This document shows, piece by piece, positions 21,180-33,059 of a stretch of DNA of 64,000 nucleotides. Below the pieces are notes generated by a model. The model did not search any database and was not told the DNA's origin. It saw only the letters and a program-made list of their open reading frames with translations. A program made the translations under genes and the position numbers. Location of the stretch: positions 120,664,543-120,728,542 of the forward strand of contig CM043960.1 of assembly GCA_014529385.2 (NCBI GenBank), given 5' to 3'. Positions within the stretch are counted from its first letter, which is position 1; every line of letters begins with the position of its first letter. This stretch comes from Adiantum capillus-veneris. Taxonomy: Eukaryota; Streptophyta; Polypodiopsida; Polypodiales; Pteridaceae.

Positions 21180-22392
21180 GCAAAAGCAAGAAATTGCACA
21201 TTGGTAGGTGAGGATCTCATGCTTATTGGCAAGGATGGCATTTTGAGAAAAGTGCCGTACAAAGAAGAGATAGGCTTGATTTTGAAGCACTACCATGAAG
21301 AAACAGGACATCGAGGCAAAAATTAGGTTGTCCTTTGTATTTTGAGAGCAGGTTACTGTTGGCCCTCTATGATGGGAGATGCTTATTTTTGGTGCAAGTT
21401 ATGCCATGAATGCCAAGTGTTTGCAAATCGAAAGCTTTTCGCTGAGCCTCAAAAAGCTATAATGTCTTTTGATGCATTTGCAAAATGGAGAGTGGATGCT
21501 ATAGGTCCAATGCCAAGGACCAACAATGGCAAAAGGTATATCCTTGTGGCTGTGGACTATTTGACAAAATGGGTGGAGGCAAGAGCGGTAAAAGATGTAA
21601 CAACAGGAAGAGTGGCCTCTTTTTTGTATGAACAGGTGTGTTGTAGGTTTGGGGCTCCTATGGTTATCATTTATGATCGTGGACCAGGGTTTAGAGGAAA
21701 ACTTGTAGCTGCTCTCATTGAGAAATTGAAAATTCAGCATAGGCATTCTTCTCCTTACTACCCACAATGCAATGGGTTGGTTGAGAACTGCAATGGTCAA
21801 ATTGTGAAGATGCTATCAAAGTATGCTAGAGAGCATCCTAAAGCGTGGGACTTGGACTTGGAAAAGTGTTTGTGGGCTTATAGAACTGCGTATAGAGTGT
21901 CAACACAGTTTACACCATATGAACTTGTTTATGGAAAGGAAGATCTTATGCCCATATTAGGTGGAGTTGGACGCCTTGAAGTTGTTGTGCAGAATGCAAG
22001 GTTCACATAATGACAAGCTGCAAGAAAGAATCCTTTCTCTAGAGTTGTTGCAAATGAATAGAGAGAAAGCCAGTGATTATTATTTTCAACAATCAGAGAC
22101 AAGGATGGAGAAAATGAATAAGAGGCTGCCAAAGAAAGAGATCAAAGAGGGAGATCTGGTGATGAAGTATGATTATCGCTTGGATTTTACTTTTCAAAAT
22201 AAGTTGAGGGACAAATGGTTGGGTCCATACAGAGTGAAGCATGTATTTCCTAATGGCACCTATGAGTTGGAAAAATTGTCAGGGAAATGTTTGTGCTATA
22301 GAATAAATGGTTATAGGTTGAAGAAATATTTTGTGAGGGATGTGGTTCCAGATGCAAATAGTCTCTTGGTTGAGCATAAATGCTCTACCTAG
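21180..22392 (+). pseudogene. Element C integrase
   Basis: The zinc region has HYHEETGHRG, then CKLCHECQVFANR (HHCC, broken by a TAG at 21324). The core has WRVDAIGP (Asp), IIYDRGPGF (Asp) and NGLVENCNGQIV (Glu), so DDE is intact. The end of the core (22010) shifts frame into 21961-22392, which carries EGDLVMKYDYRLD and LRDKWLGPYRVKHVFPNGTYEL, the C-terminal DNA-binding part. No chromodomain is seen. Confidence 0.85.
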
Positions 22393-22403
22393 AGGGTGGG
22401 TAA
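22391..22403 (+). other. Element C polypurine tract
   Basis: AGAGGGTGGGTAA directly precedes TGATGATAAACC, the inferred 3' LTR start, twelve bases past the integrase stop codon. Confidence 0.65.
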
Positions 22404-23600
22404 TGATGATAAACCACTTTTGGTATGTACAAAGTAGTGTGTATATGCATGGTCCTATGTATAAAAAGATGTAAATACATCATTTGGGAGCTTTGCAAAG
22501 TGGTTTCAAGTTCTAAAAAAGATGCAACGTGTACACATTGTGAATAGTCAGGTTCGTGTGCCAGCAGCAGTCGAGCACATGTACATGCCTGGATAGGGTA
22601 TCGGGGCCTTGGATATGGTTCTTGGTGGCCTCTTTGGCTCTAGAGAATTTGTTTAAGCTTTCTAGAATGTAAATAATGCAAGCAACAAGTGTGGGTACTC
22701 TCATCCCGCTTGAGAAGTTTGGGACATGCAGTAACTGTCCATTTACAGTGCCTGATCTGCGATGATGCATGCACCACCCTAGAAGTGGTCAAAAATGAAA
22801 TTAGGTGATGTGGCATAGTGATTTGGGTTCAAGGATTGAGCGTACAAAATTTGGTGAATTTTGGAGTCCGTTCGGGGTTTTTCCCGCGGAAAATGCCCGC
22901 TAGGGGTCAAAATTGGTAAAAAAAGGTCAAAAAATGGTGTGAAAAAACTTCAATTTGCCACATCATTTATGGTGCCGTGAGTGTTCCAGCTGAGGGAGTG
23001 TTTTTGGAGCCAAGTCTTGGTACTTTTACCTCTCTGTGTGGGGAAGGAAGCAGGGTTCCTACAAGTGGTCTAGTGCAGTCCCGTCGCGTTCGCGTCCTAT
23101 TTTCGAGTGTGTGGAGGAGTGAATGAGAGCTTTCTCTCTTCAATTTTGCACTTGGGAGAGTCTATGGAAGTTCTGAGGTTTCCATGGATATGTGTGTGCA
23201 AGGAATCGAGGAAAGAAGGTGCGGCTTTCTGCAAGACTATGTGACCCTGTATCAGTGCCATTAGGGTTGGCGCTGCTCCAAAGAGTCCAGCAAAGTGGAG
23301 TTTGATGAAGGCTTTGCAATGGTTCATGAGAGGCCTTTTGTGGCTGGATTTTTTGATTTTTTGATGGTTTTTGTTGTATATTTTGGTCACCATTAAGTGT
23401 GATTTCAAGTGTTGATTGATTTGACTCACCTTGTAGTGTCTGTGGGCAGGCAAGGGCTTGTAGATCGAGGTGTTTGGAGTTTGAATTGAGCTTGTGGGTA
23501 GTGTTTTTATTGAGCTCTTGAGTGGTGGTGTGTGTGGGTTGGAATTTAAGCAAATTCCTTGTGTGGTGTTGAGTTGTCTGGGTGTGTGAATGTGTGCACA
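22404..23600 (+). repeat. Element C 3' LTR, 3' end truncated
   Basis: It starts TGATGATAAACC after the polypurine tract. It matches the 5' LTR only at 23388-23596 and stops matching about 17 bases before the 5' LTR end, exactly where homology to the element D LTR begins. It carries a candidate TATA (TATAAAAAG at about 22459). Confidence 0.6.
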
Positions 23601-23757
23601 AAATCCTTCACGACAGCAAGTGTAGAGTGGTGAGTGACACACCATTGGCCCCTTTGAGCTTACTAGGCTAGTTTGGTTGTGTGCTTGCAACCATTCATGG
23701 CTTGTACACAATGTTTGGCAAGTCCCCAGCCTCCGACACATGCGGTAGAAGTGCACA
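23601..23757 (+). repeat. Element D 5' LTR remnant
   Basis: Homologous to 36867-37022 (shared phrases AGTGACACACCATTG, TTGTGTGCTT, GTAGAAGTGCACA). Its upstream 1.2 kb is missing, replaced by the end of element C's LTR. Confidence 0.75.
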
Positions 23758-23761
23758 TTTT

Positions 23762-23779
23762 TGGTGCCGCTGCCGAGGA
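23762..23779 (+). other. Element D primer-binding site
   Basis: TGGTGCCGCTGCCGAGGA, four bases after the LTR end, resembles the Asp-tRNA-type site TGGCGCCGTTGCCGGG used by many plant gypsy elements. Confidence 0.7.
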
Positions 23780-24658
23780 TTTCACTGCATCAAGCTCGAG
23801 GAGCACTTTGTGCTACCTCGTGAAGCCATTTATTGTTGTCCTTTTCAGTTGTTTTTGAGTTTTGATTAGATCTGTTAGTGCTACAATGTGTAGCTTGTGT
23901 AGGTTTTGTTAGATCTCTTTAAGCTTTGTAATGTGCAGGTTTTATGTAGTGGGCAGTGTTGAGCAGGTTGTTAGTTCTGTTAGTGTTGCAGTTGCAATGT
24001 TAATTAGTTCTGCTAGACGTGGAGGCATAGCTGTAGCTAGTTCTAACAGAGCTGCAAGGTGCAGCTGCGCGCATGAGCTCGTCGCCCACACAACACAACC
24101 TTATCCACAAAAAGATTTAAAATAAATAAATAAATTTCAAAAAAAAATAAAAAAAATAATAAATGCCCAAAAATTTTAAAATAAAAAAGAAAAGGAAAAA
24201 AGAAAAAGCTTATATTAAAAAAAGACATCTAGATCATTCCCCAAGCCTAAGCCCATGCCTCAATCCTCAGTTTTTTGATATAATATAGACACTACTATAT
24301 ATATAGACTATCTCCTAAAGAGGAAGGGATGGCATGTGGGACAAGTCCTTCAAGTCCTCCACCTTCCCTTCACATTTGCACCCTTGGACTTACTAATTTT
24401 AGCCTTCTTCCCGACTAGAAAAATATTGTTTTTAGGATTTTGAGGGTCGTAAGTAACCGAATCAGGGGCTATAAAGCATGGCATGTTTCTCTAACTAAGA
24501 CGCTCATTTCGAGCTATCACATGCCATATCCCGTGGCTTGGTCAGAAAAAAGGACAAAAAAATAATTGAGAGTAAATTTGGGTTGCAAAACACTCAAAAA
24601 ACTAGGTGAGTGGCCTTCACGAGCACTCACCCCAACACTTCTAGGGTGTTGAGGTCAC
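23780..24658 (+). other. Element D leader, with A-rich tract
   Basis: Non-coding by inspection. 24117-24215 is strongly A-rich, made of AAAT/AAAAAT repeats. Several GTTAG.TCTG phrases recur at 23870-24050, giving a weak repeat pattern. Confidence 0.4.
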
Positions 24659-26303
24659 ATGCACCTACGCTTTGGTCGTGTGCTAGAGGATGATCATATA
24701 GAGAGTGTCTCCGTTTATGCACGCACCCATTATTCCTCCACATTAGACTCTAGGCCCTCAGCGAGAACCCAAGGTAGTACCACTCAGGACCCACATATTG
24801 TATCTAGTAACTCTTCCTCTGACTACAACATCATAGAAGGTTACCAAACGCCCAATCCCAATAGTTTAAGCCAAGACATGCATGCCACGGGCCCACGATC
24901 TGGGCCAAGCGTGTTTAGCCGCTTGAAAGGGACTTTTAGTAGAGCCACTCGCTCCGAACATGGAGCTAGCGATGTAAATGAAGGGGGTGGGGAAGTAAAT
25001 TCACCATTCATGACCAATCTAGACCCCATGCTCCTGGAGAGTGCGCATGTGAATATTCCATTCATTGAACTCCCCGACCCTTAAGAGCTATTCCCCTTTG
25101 AAATTATATTACCTGATAGTAGAAGCCTTGCCAAAGTGCAAGAGGTTGAGCGATATATCCTTGCCGAAGTGCAAGAGGTTGAGAGATATATCCTTGAAGC
25201 TAGGGAAAGGAAATCTTATGCAAGGTAGAACAACGGAAAGAGCTAAAGGTGAAGGCCTCTATGTCAACATCCATGCTAGTCGAGCAATCCCGTGCTCCTG
25301 AATTAGCAACCACTAAGGGTCAAACCATAGAGAGCCACATTGTATCTAGTTCAATGGACACCCCTAACACCTCAATCCTAGATGGAGTGTTTCTAAATGA
25401 AATTGGGAGTATGAACTACAAACAAAGACTTTAACCTGCCTATACACAGGTCACACCTATCACGTGGGTTGGTTAGATGTCCTACAATCCACATCGGGTA
25501 CTACTAGCATAGAGGATCAACAACAAAGAGTTTGTGATGTCATCCATAGGGTTATTGAGCTAGAGAGGCATAACAGAGGGATCCACATGCCTTCAATGGA
25601 TCTCATGAGATTCTTGGATACAGGGAAGTCTAAGCAACCAACTTCATCATAAATGGAAACTCTCTCGGTAAGCCCGATGGATCCCCTATATATTGTTTTG
25701 CCAGCGGTCTCAATACAATCTGCGTCCACAAATGATAGCTTTCCCTTTCCAAGTTTAGCTAATATTTCTCTTGATGACATCATGGCTTCCATGCCTACCC
25801 CAGTGATGGGCATGACAAAAAACATGCCATGGACCTCATTTATTAGTAAAGCACCGCTACATGGTGTCCCAATGCCTACACTAGTACTTACAAGTGTGTA
25901 TCAATCCTATGCACCTATGGGCCCTTGTGCTCATGTAGCTCCTACCCCTCCCATTGTTTCAACAACTTATGCTCCACGACCACAACATCCAAGCCCTTAT
26001 TTCAATGAGACCATACTAGCTAGCATTAGCAAGTCACATCCCATGTCTGCTATGCCTAGAGCCACACATATGAACCTCGGGCCACTGCAAGGTGCAACAC
26101 CGTATCAAACTTGGAACCCAAGGGATACCTATACGCCAAACCCAATGCCAATCCCTATTCCACATGCAGTCTCGAGAGGGCCTGTTCTCACTATACCTAC
26201 TCACTTGGGTGACTTTGCAACATTTGCTCAAGCTATCAGTCAATCTATTGCTGAAAATATGCATAACATGCCTGATAGAGAGCCTAGAAGTAAGGCAGTA
26301 TAA
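24659..26303 (+). pseudogene. Element D N-terminal gag-like region
   Basis: Several frames in succession (24659-25084, 25065-25434, 25653-26303) with Ser/Pro/Thr-rich composition, a repeated AEVQEVERYIL/CKRLRDIS phrase (25130-25200) and no recognised domain. By position they precede the capsid region and are probably the variable N-terminal extension of gag. Other explanations are possible. Confidence 0.4.
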
Positions 26304-26304
26304 G

Positions 26305-27700
26305 TGGCCAAGCTCACACAAAAATACAATGGGGACAGGGATGCTAGAAAGTATATCAAAGCATTTGAAAAAATATCCAATTCCTTAGGAGAACATAACA
26401 GACGAACTACATAAGATGCTTTAAGCTTGAATTTGAGTGGGAAGGCTGGGGATTGGTATAGGACCCTAAGGATGGAAGAGAAAACAATTTACCCTACTCT
26501 TAGGAGACTTTTCTTGAAAGAGTACATACGAGAGGGAGTGCTTTGGGGTGTAACATCTCAGCTCCAAAAAGCCCAACGAGAGGAAGGGGAGTCTGTGAGA
26601 GACATTATTAGTTGCATGAAGGATTTGAATTCTCATTGTAATACAAATGAGTCCTTCAATAAGAACCAATTGCTCAATAGATTCATTAGGAGACTACAAC
26701 ATGAGGATATCTATAATAGCCTAGTCATTAGAGGTATCACAACTTGGAAAGTAGTCACCACTAATGCAATCCAATTGGAGGACAATTTAATGATTCAAGG
26801 AGAAAGAGTGTCACTGAGCCTAAATCTACTAGCTTGCAAGCATCACAACATGAGCCAATGACCATAAAGTCTATTGTTAAAGAGCCAAAGATATCTAAGA
26901 TGACTTTAGCAAAATCTCACCAAGGCCATTCAAGAAATCCTTAGAGATAATCTTGCCTCACAAAGCAATCATATGTATCCAAGAAGGGAACAACAATGGT
27001 GCTCAATTTGCTTTGGTCCACATAGCACTAGTGAATGCCCTACATTTAGAGTAAAATTCAATGGGAATTACAATGCATGTGGTAGGTACGGTCACCAAGC
27101 TAAGGATTGTATAATGTTCAAACGTGTGATGGCAAATAGACCACCCTTGGCCTGGACCGATTCACCTTGGGTTCTTGCATTGATGCCTGCCCCACCTGTT
27201 GAACAACTATCACAACACATGGTTCCTAGAGCCCAAAATGTTGCTCAAGCTACACCGCTACCATCTCTATAGGCAGCCCCAACATCCAAGAGTCACCCCT
27301 GCAAATCATATGGGTTGCAAGACATCTAGTGCTTGTTTGGAAGGCTGTGAGGAAGATATAGACCCTACTATTGGCTATGGGATGGATGCATTTGAAAAGT
27401 GTCCACAATACTACATGGAGGATTATTGGGGAAAAGTCAAACCTGTCTATCAAGTAGTTGCTCTTGCGACAAGAGGCCAAAATATCAATTTCACTGCCAA
27501 GAGACCACCTCTTTAATGCTACAAATGTGGGGTCCACATCGTGTAGCCGAGTGTCCTATTAGACTACAAAATAATGCCACACTAATGCAAACCAATCAAG
27601 CGAGTACTACTACAATGCCGATACTCATGTGTAATCAATGTGGCATAGATCGTTTGATTGCCCAATGTCATTATAACCAAATGCTCCAAAGATCATGCCA
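26305..27700 (+). pseudogene. Element D Gag capsid and zinc knuckles
   Basis: The capsid-like stretch (26430-26860) reads LSGKAGDWYRTL, YPTLRRLFLKEYI and GESVRDIISCMKDL, the pattern of retrotransposon gag. It is followed by cysteine motifs: CSICFGPHSTSEC and NACGRYGHQAKDC (26998-27115), then broken ones at about 27517 and 27632 (CNQCGIDRLIAQC). Multiple frames show several frameshifts. Confidence 0.7.
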
Positions 27701-28649
27701 TTGAACTTAGTTGAGGTTACCAAGGAGCCATCACAAAGTACACCTACGGTACCCGTAAATGTACTTACACGATCGATGCTCCAAAACCAAAATTACATTC
27801 TTGAATAAAGAGACATAGCATCAATTGCCCAATCTCAGAAGAAGAAGAAAACACGAAGGAAGAGATCACAAAAGGTAACAAAGTCAAACCCCAGTTCAAA
27901 GACCAACATAGGGACTGGTGATGACCTCATGTATATGAACGACGCTGAAGAGGATTCTAATTCGAATGAGACCATGGAGACTAAAATGATCACTAGGAAA
28001 GAAACAAACAAGGAAGATCATCATGAGCCACAATGGCTAAGGCCCAAGGAACCCAAGAAGAAGATAGGAACTTACCAAACCCTATAGAGGAGATTGAGCG
28101 AGTCAAGCAATTAATGATTTTGGTAGAAGAGACCCAAAGGGATCTAGAGCTAGCACCTAGGCAGATCCAGATTACAAACACAATGTTCCCTATGCGAAAT
28201 CAACCTCACAAAGACCATATACCACTAGCCATACCTAGTGTCATCCAAGAAGAAAGCGACTTTAAGTCATTGGGAAGTGGGCGTACTCCCTTCTAGTTGG
28301 AGAGAATGTTTACAAAGGGATTACCTAATCCTATTTAAGAAATGGAGATCCCATCTTCCCCATGTCAAGGGACTGAAGCCCAAAAAGTGCCATTAAATAT
28401 TGCCAAATTGATGGATTTCATGGCTTCAGAAGTTAGAATCATCATCATGTCTAAACTATATGGAGACCCAAGCTATTCTTAGCTCTTCAAGCTTTCCTCA
28501 ATGGAGAACTGAAAGTCGGGCTACCATAATTTGCACAGATGGATGGAGCTAGGGCGGTGCCAATAGAGGAGGAACACTTAGATCCACAACCCAACCTAGA
28601 TGAGAACTTTGTTGTTGAAATATTTGTTAACAAGTTGGGACAATAATTT

Positions 28650-29006
28650 GAAGGCAATGAATCCAATGCAACCATACCAATTGCTACTAAGGGATTAACT
28701 GTGACGGGAATCCTTGATGGTGGTGCTGGGGTTAGCATTGTAACTAAAAATTGATGGGAATCTATGGGAAGACCTCACCTTGGGACTACAAACATAGTGG
28801 TAAAGATGGCCAATGGGACTATTGTTAAACCTATTGGGATGCTAGAAGATCTCAAGATCAAGGTGTTTGGACACAAAATAAGGCATACCTTCATTGTTAT
28901 CGATTTTTCCAAGCACACTATGTCATCTGAGATGATCTTAGGATGTCCTTTCATGAGGGAAGCAAAAATGGTGCATGACTGGTCTAAAAACCATGTCTAC
29001 TTGTAG
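28650..29006 (+). pseudogene. Element D protease (canonical position)
   Basis: VTGILDGGAGVSIVTKN gives a retropepsin core with D-G-G, followed after one in-frame TGA (28753) by the flap-region text MANGTIVKPIGMLEDLKIKV and EMILGCPFMREA, equal to the ILG box. It lies between gag and RT as expected. Confidence 0.7.
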
Positions 29007-29113
29007 TTCCAAGACTCTGTCATTTGAGTTGATCTTGTAATGGTTGAGCACATCCTCTAGGAAATAGATTTATAATTAATCATAGATCTAACAACACAAT
29101 TCACTGAGCCCCA

Positions 29114-29975
29114 TTGCAGTATTGTTACACGTATAAAAAGGACACTGATGTTGGGGAAGATTTCCCTTATATGGATGTTCTACCTGGGATGACTAAGTCC
29201 AACAATGTGGATTGGGTCCACCTAGCAGCAACCATAGACACTTGGGGAAATAGGGTGACGACTTGGGTAACACCTGAGGGGGATGAAATGCCACAACTAG
29301 TATCTTTAAATATGATAGGAGCAATGCATATAACTTGCGGGAACCTACAAGGTGAAGGCTTGATTGACACTGATACTAGTAGCATCTCAAAAGACTATAG
29401 CTCACATGATTTGGATTCTAGATCATCAGTTAAAACCGACTTTGAGGATGAAGAATTTGAATTGAATATTGGCGCAAATATGGAAACGAACCATATGGAG
29501 CCCAACAGTGCCCTAATTAACAATCTATGCGGGAGAGGAGATGACACAAGAGGGATTCATCTAATGACTATTCACTAGAGAAAGGTCGTACTTAAAAATT
29601 AAACAGGAGAAGTAAGAGATATAAGAGGCAACGATATCGAGAAAATATGCATGCTAGGATAAATGAAAAAAATCTACTACAGAATGGTTTAATTACGTGG
29701 GGGCATGTGATGCTTATCAAAAGTTGGTAAATAATTGGGGCGAATACCTTTGAAATGTCATCTGGTGCAGTCCACAACCCATTGACGTCACATAGCTAGA
29801 AGCTACAGAGAAGCCAAAGTTGAGATGTAATGTAAGGAGATGTCAAAATTGAGAGCTAGCTCAGCAACAAAAGGAAGCGAAAGAGAAATCACAGTCCTCC
29901 ATAGAACAACAAGACCCCACAGATTTACATCCTGCACCTAAGCATTCCAAATCCTACACCACGGAGGAGCGTAAG
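29114..29975 (+). pseudogene. Element D protease-RT linker
   Basis: A 154-codon frame (29114-29578) and following text without recognised motif. By position it is the linker between protease and RT. It is rich in Asp/Ser near its end. Confidence 0.35.
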
Positions 29976-29978
29976 GTT

Positions 29979-30960
29979 GTGTATATAAAGGCCCAAAGAA
30001 CACCTATCAATGTTAGTAATGGAGCCTGTGATGGTCCAACGATAGTTAAGGAAATAGAGTTAGCAGACCCATGTGAGGAGTCCAAACCTGTTTTCATTGC
30101 CCAAGATCTGACAGAGACTGAGGAATATGTACATAAGGAGCTTCTCAAGGAATGTAAGGATATATTTTCTTGGACATATCATGATATGGAAGGTGTTCCA
30201 CCTTCCGTGGTGCAACACACAATTCCCATGAATAGCATGGCTAAACTAGTCCATCAATGACCCTACCTAATAAGTCTTAAGCATGCAAAGATTGTTCAAG
30301 AAGAGATTGAAAAGCTTGTCAAATGCGGATTCATATACCCTATTGAGCACTCAGAATGGGTGTCTCCAAAAGTTATTGTGCCAAAAAAGAATGGGAAACT
30401 TAGAGTGTGCGTGGATCTCAAGAAGGTCAATGCCGCAACTAGGAGAGAGCATTACCCCTTGCCATATTCAAAACACATGCTTGAAAGAGTTGCAGGGAAG
30501 GAAGCTTATAGCTTTAGATAGGTACTCTTGCTACAATAATCACAATTGTACTAGAGGACCAAGCTAAAACTGCTTTTATAACCGAATTTGGAGTGTTCGC
30601 ATTTCGTGTTATGGCTTTTGGCTTAACCAATGCCCCTGCTACCTTCAAAAGATTAATAAACATTGCTTTTAAGGAATATTTGAGGGAGTTTTGCAAAGCT
30701 TTCTTAGATGAACTTTGTGTTCATTCTTCTTTGAAAGAACATCTATCATGTTTACAAAAAGTGTTTGAAAAGTGCAGATTGTATCGCATCTCATAAAACC
30801 CTTTCAAATGCCAATTTTGGGTTAAAGATGGTGTCATTTTAGGGCATATAGTATCCAAAAATAGGATTTCCACAGATGAAAGAAAAATTAAAGCCATTTC
30901 CAATTTTCCATCACCTACGAACTATAAAGGAGTTCAAAGGTTCATGGGCCATGTTGGTTA
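29979..30960 (+). pseudogene. Element D reverse transcriptase (catalytic box mutated)
   Basis: WVSPKVIVPKKNGKLRVCVD, KVNAATRREHYPLPY, FRVMAFGLTNAPATF and ILGHIVSKNRIS identify a gypsy RT. The catalytic box reads CKAFLDELCVH at 30696-30727: the second Asp of the usual DD is Glu. In-frame stops occur at 30258 and about 30520, the latter next to the first catalytic Asp region. It cannot encode an active enzyme. Confidence 0.8.
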
Positions 30961-31541
30961 TTATCGGTGGTTTACTTTTAAACTTTGCCGAGATAGCTCG
31001 CCCATTGTACAAGCTTCTTAGTGAGTTCCACTGGACTGCAGAGTATCACTATGCTTATGTGCTATTAAAAAAGGCCTTGACAAGTGCTCCCATCCTACAA
31101 GTGCCCGATTGGAATGTATTTTTTCATGTGCATATTGAATCAAACTTTCCTATTGGATGTGTTATAGCTCAACTAGGAGAACATAAATTGGACTACCCCA
31201 TTAGCTTTCCAAGTTGTCAATTAAATGACGCTAAGTGGAACTACACCACTATAGAGTGGGAAGGTTTAGCTATGATTTATGCAGTAAAGAAATTTTGCTA
31301 CTACCTTCTTGCCAACAAGTTTTTTTTCTATGTGGATCATCAAGTGTTGTTGTATCTAGTGAATAAACCTTGTTCCACGAGAAGAATTACACGATGGTTA
31401 TTGATTCTTCTTGAGTTTGATTTTATCGTTGTGGGTGAACCTGGTAAAAGATATGTCATAGCGAATCATTTGTCTTGCATACCCAATGGTGTACCCCTAC
31501 TGGAATCGATGAGGAATTGCTCGATACTTCCATGTTCCTAG
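30961..31541 (+). pseudogene. Element D RNase H
   Basis: FHWTAEYHYAYVLLKKALTSAPIL, VIAQLGEHKLDYPISF, YTTIEWEGLAMIYAVKKFCYYLL, FFFYVDHQVLLYLV and RYVIANHLS match the gypsy RNase H. The first acidic site of the usual DAS motif reads HIESNF, so it appears damaged. No second RNase H was found here, unlike element C. Confidence 0.75.
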
Positions 31542-31679
31542 TCAAGACCATGCCTGAATGGAGTGAGAAGATTGTGAACTTTTTAGTGAATGGTTTTCCA
31601 CCCAAAGAGCTTCGTAAGGATATAGCTTGAAAACTATTAAAGGAATATGAACCTTATTCTCTAATTGCAGGAAATCTCT

Positions 31680-33050
31680 ACAAGCTAGGGAAAGATGATA
31701 TTCTTAGACATTGTGCTCGTGAGGATGAGTATTTATACATACGGCAAGAAGCCCACATGGGTGTAGTCGGAGGACATTTTTCATGGGAACTAAGTGCTAA
31801 AAAGGTGTTGCAATCAGGCTATTGGTGGCCTACCTTATTCAAGGATGCATCACTTTTTGCAAAAGGGTGTGATGAATGCAAACGTTACAAGATCACACAA
31901 AGTATAAGATGCCCTTACATCCTATTAAAGTGACTCAACCATTTGAAAAATGGGGTTTAATCTTTGTAGGCCCAATTAGTCCTGCATCTCGATATATTAT
32001 TGTCACCATTGACTATGTGACAAAGTGGGCGGAAGCCAAGGCAAAACACAAGATAGATGCAAGGTCAACTGCTACGTTTCTCTTTGAGAACATTATTACA
32101 CAATTTGGTTGTTCCCTTGAGATTGTGAGCGACAATGGTACTCATTTTATAAATGGAGTGATAAAGGAACTCACGACAAACTTCATGATAGCCCACCATA
32201 AGTCTACACCTTATTATCCACAAGCAAATGGCCAAGCTGAGAGCACTAACAAAACTTTAATTTCTATCTTGACCAAAACAATGGAAGCTCATCGCACAGA
32301 TTGGGATTTGAAGCTGACATCAGCTCTATGGGCTTATTGTACTGCTTCCAAAGTGGTTATTAATTGTACACCATTCAAGATGGTATACGGCCAAGAAGCA
32401 ATTATGCCATGGGAGTTTCTGCGGGTAGCTTCATAAGAAGGTTGGGATGGTAACCCTTTAGTTGAGCGTTTATATATCCTTAAGAGGTTAGATGAAGAAA
32501 GACAATTGGCTGTGCAAAATGCACTTGTGGAGAAAGTTAGGAGAAAGAAATGCTTTGACCATCATTTAAAGAACAAGGATTTCAAGGTTGGGGATAAAGT
32601 CCTTATGTATGGAGCACATAAGAAGAATAAAAAAGTTGAAATATGTGGGAAAAGGACCATATAGAGTATGCAAAATCACCCCACAAGGTACCATTCATGT
32701 GGAAACTCTTGATGGAGCGCGTAACAAGAATAAAAAGTTGAAATATGAGGGAAAAGGACCATATAGAGTATGCAAAATCACCCCATGGTACCATTCATGT
32801 GGAAACTCTTGATGGAGGTGAAACCATTGGATTCCTCAAAGGAGTAAATTTAGAAGATACTATAATCCTTTAAGCCAAGAAGAGCTACGTGCCATCCTCA
32901 TTGGATTCCTCAATGGAGTAAATTTAGAAGATACTATAATCCTTTAAGCCAAGAAGAGCTACGTGCCATCCATAAAAAAATGGGAGTTAAGGCACAAACA
33001 GAATTGAAAAAGATACAAGCTCAAGCTAAGGCTAAGGGGCGACAACAATG
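31680..33050 (+). pseudogene. Element D integrase
   Basis: The zinc region HMGVVGGH...CDECKR (31752-31885) is complete. The core (31876-32436) has FVGPISPASRYIIVTIDYVTKW with the first Asp replaced by Val, IVSDNGTHF (Asp) and NGQAESTNK (Glu). The C-terminal part FKVGDKVLMYG is followed by two tandem duplications (32623-32817 and 32826-32972) that scramble the end. Confidence 0.8.
32623..32972 (+). repeat. Two adjacent tandem duplications inside element D
   Basis: Units at 32623-32724 and 32726-32817 (period about 103 bp) share AAGGACCATATAGAGTATGC. Units at 32826-32899 and 32900-32972 (period 74 bp) share TTTAGAAGATACTATAATCC. Divergence within each pair is a few bases. Confidence 0.9.
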
Positions 33051-33059
33051 AATTAGACA

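Larger units (their letters stand above)
16121..23600 (+). mobile_element. Element C: Tat-like Ty3/gypsy retrotransposon with dual RNase H
   Basis: Domain order on the plus strand is LTR, primer site, gag, protease, RT, RNase H, second (archaeal-type) RNase H, integrase, polypurine tract, LTR. That order with the second RNase H directly before integrase is the hallmark of the Tat/Ogre branch of plant gypsy elements. LTRs share about 210 bp (16888-17096 with 23388-23596). The 5' limit is uncertain because the upstream halves of the LTRs do not match. Most breaks are isolated stop codons in an otherwise continuous frame, so decay is moderate. Confidence 0.85.
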
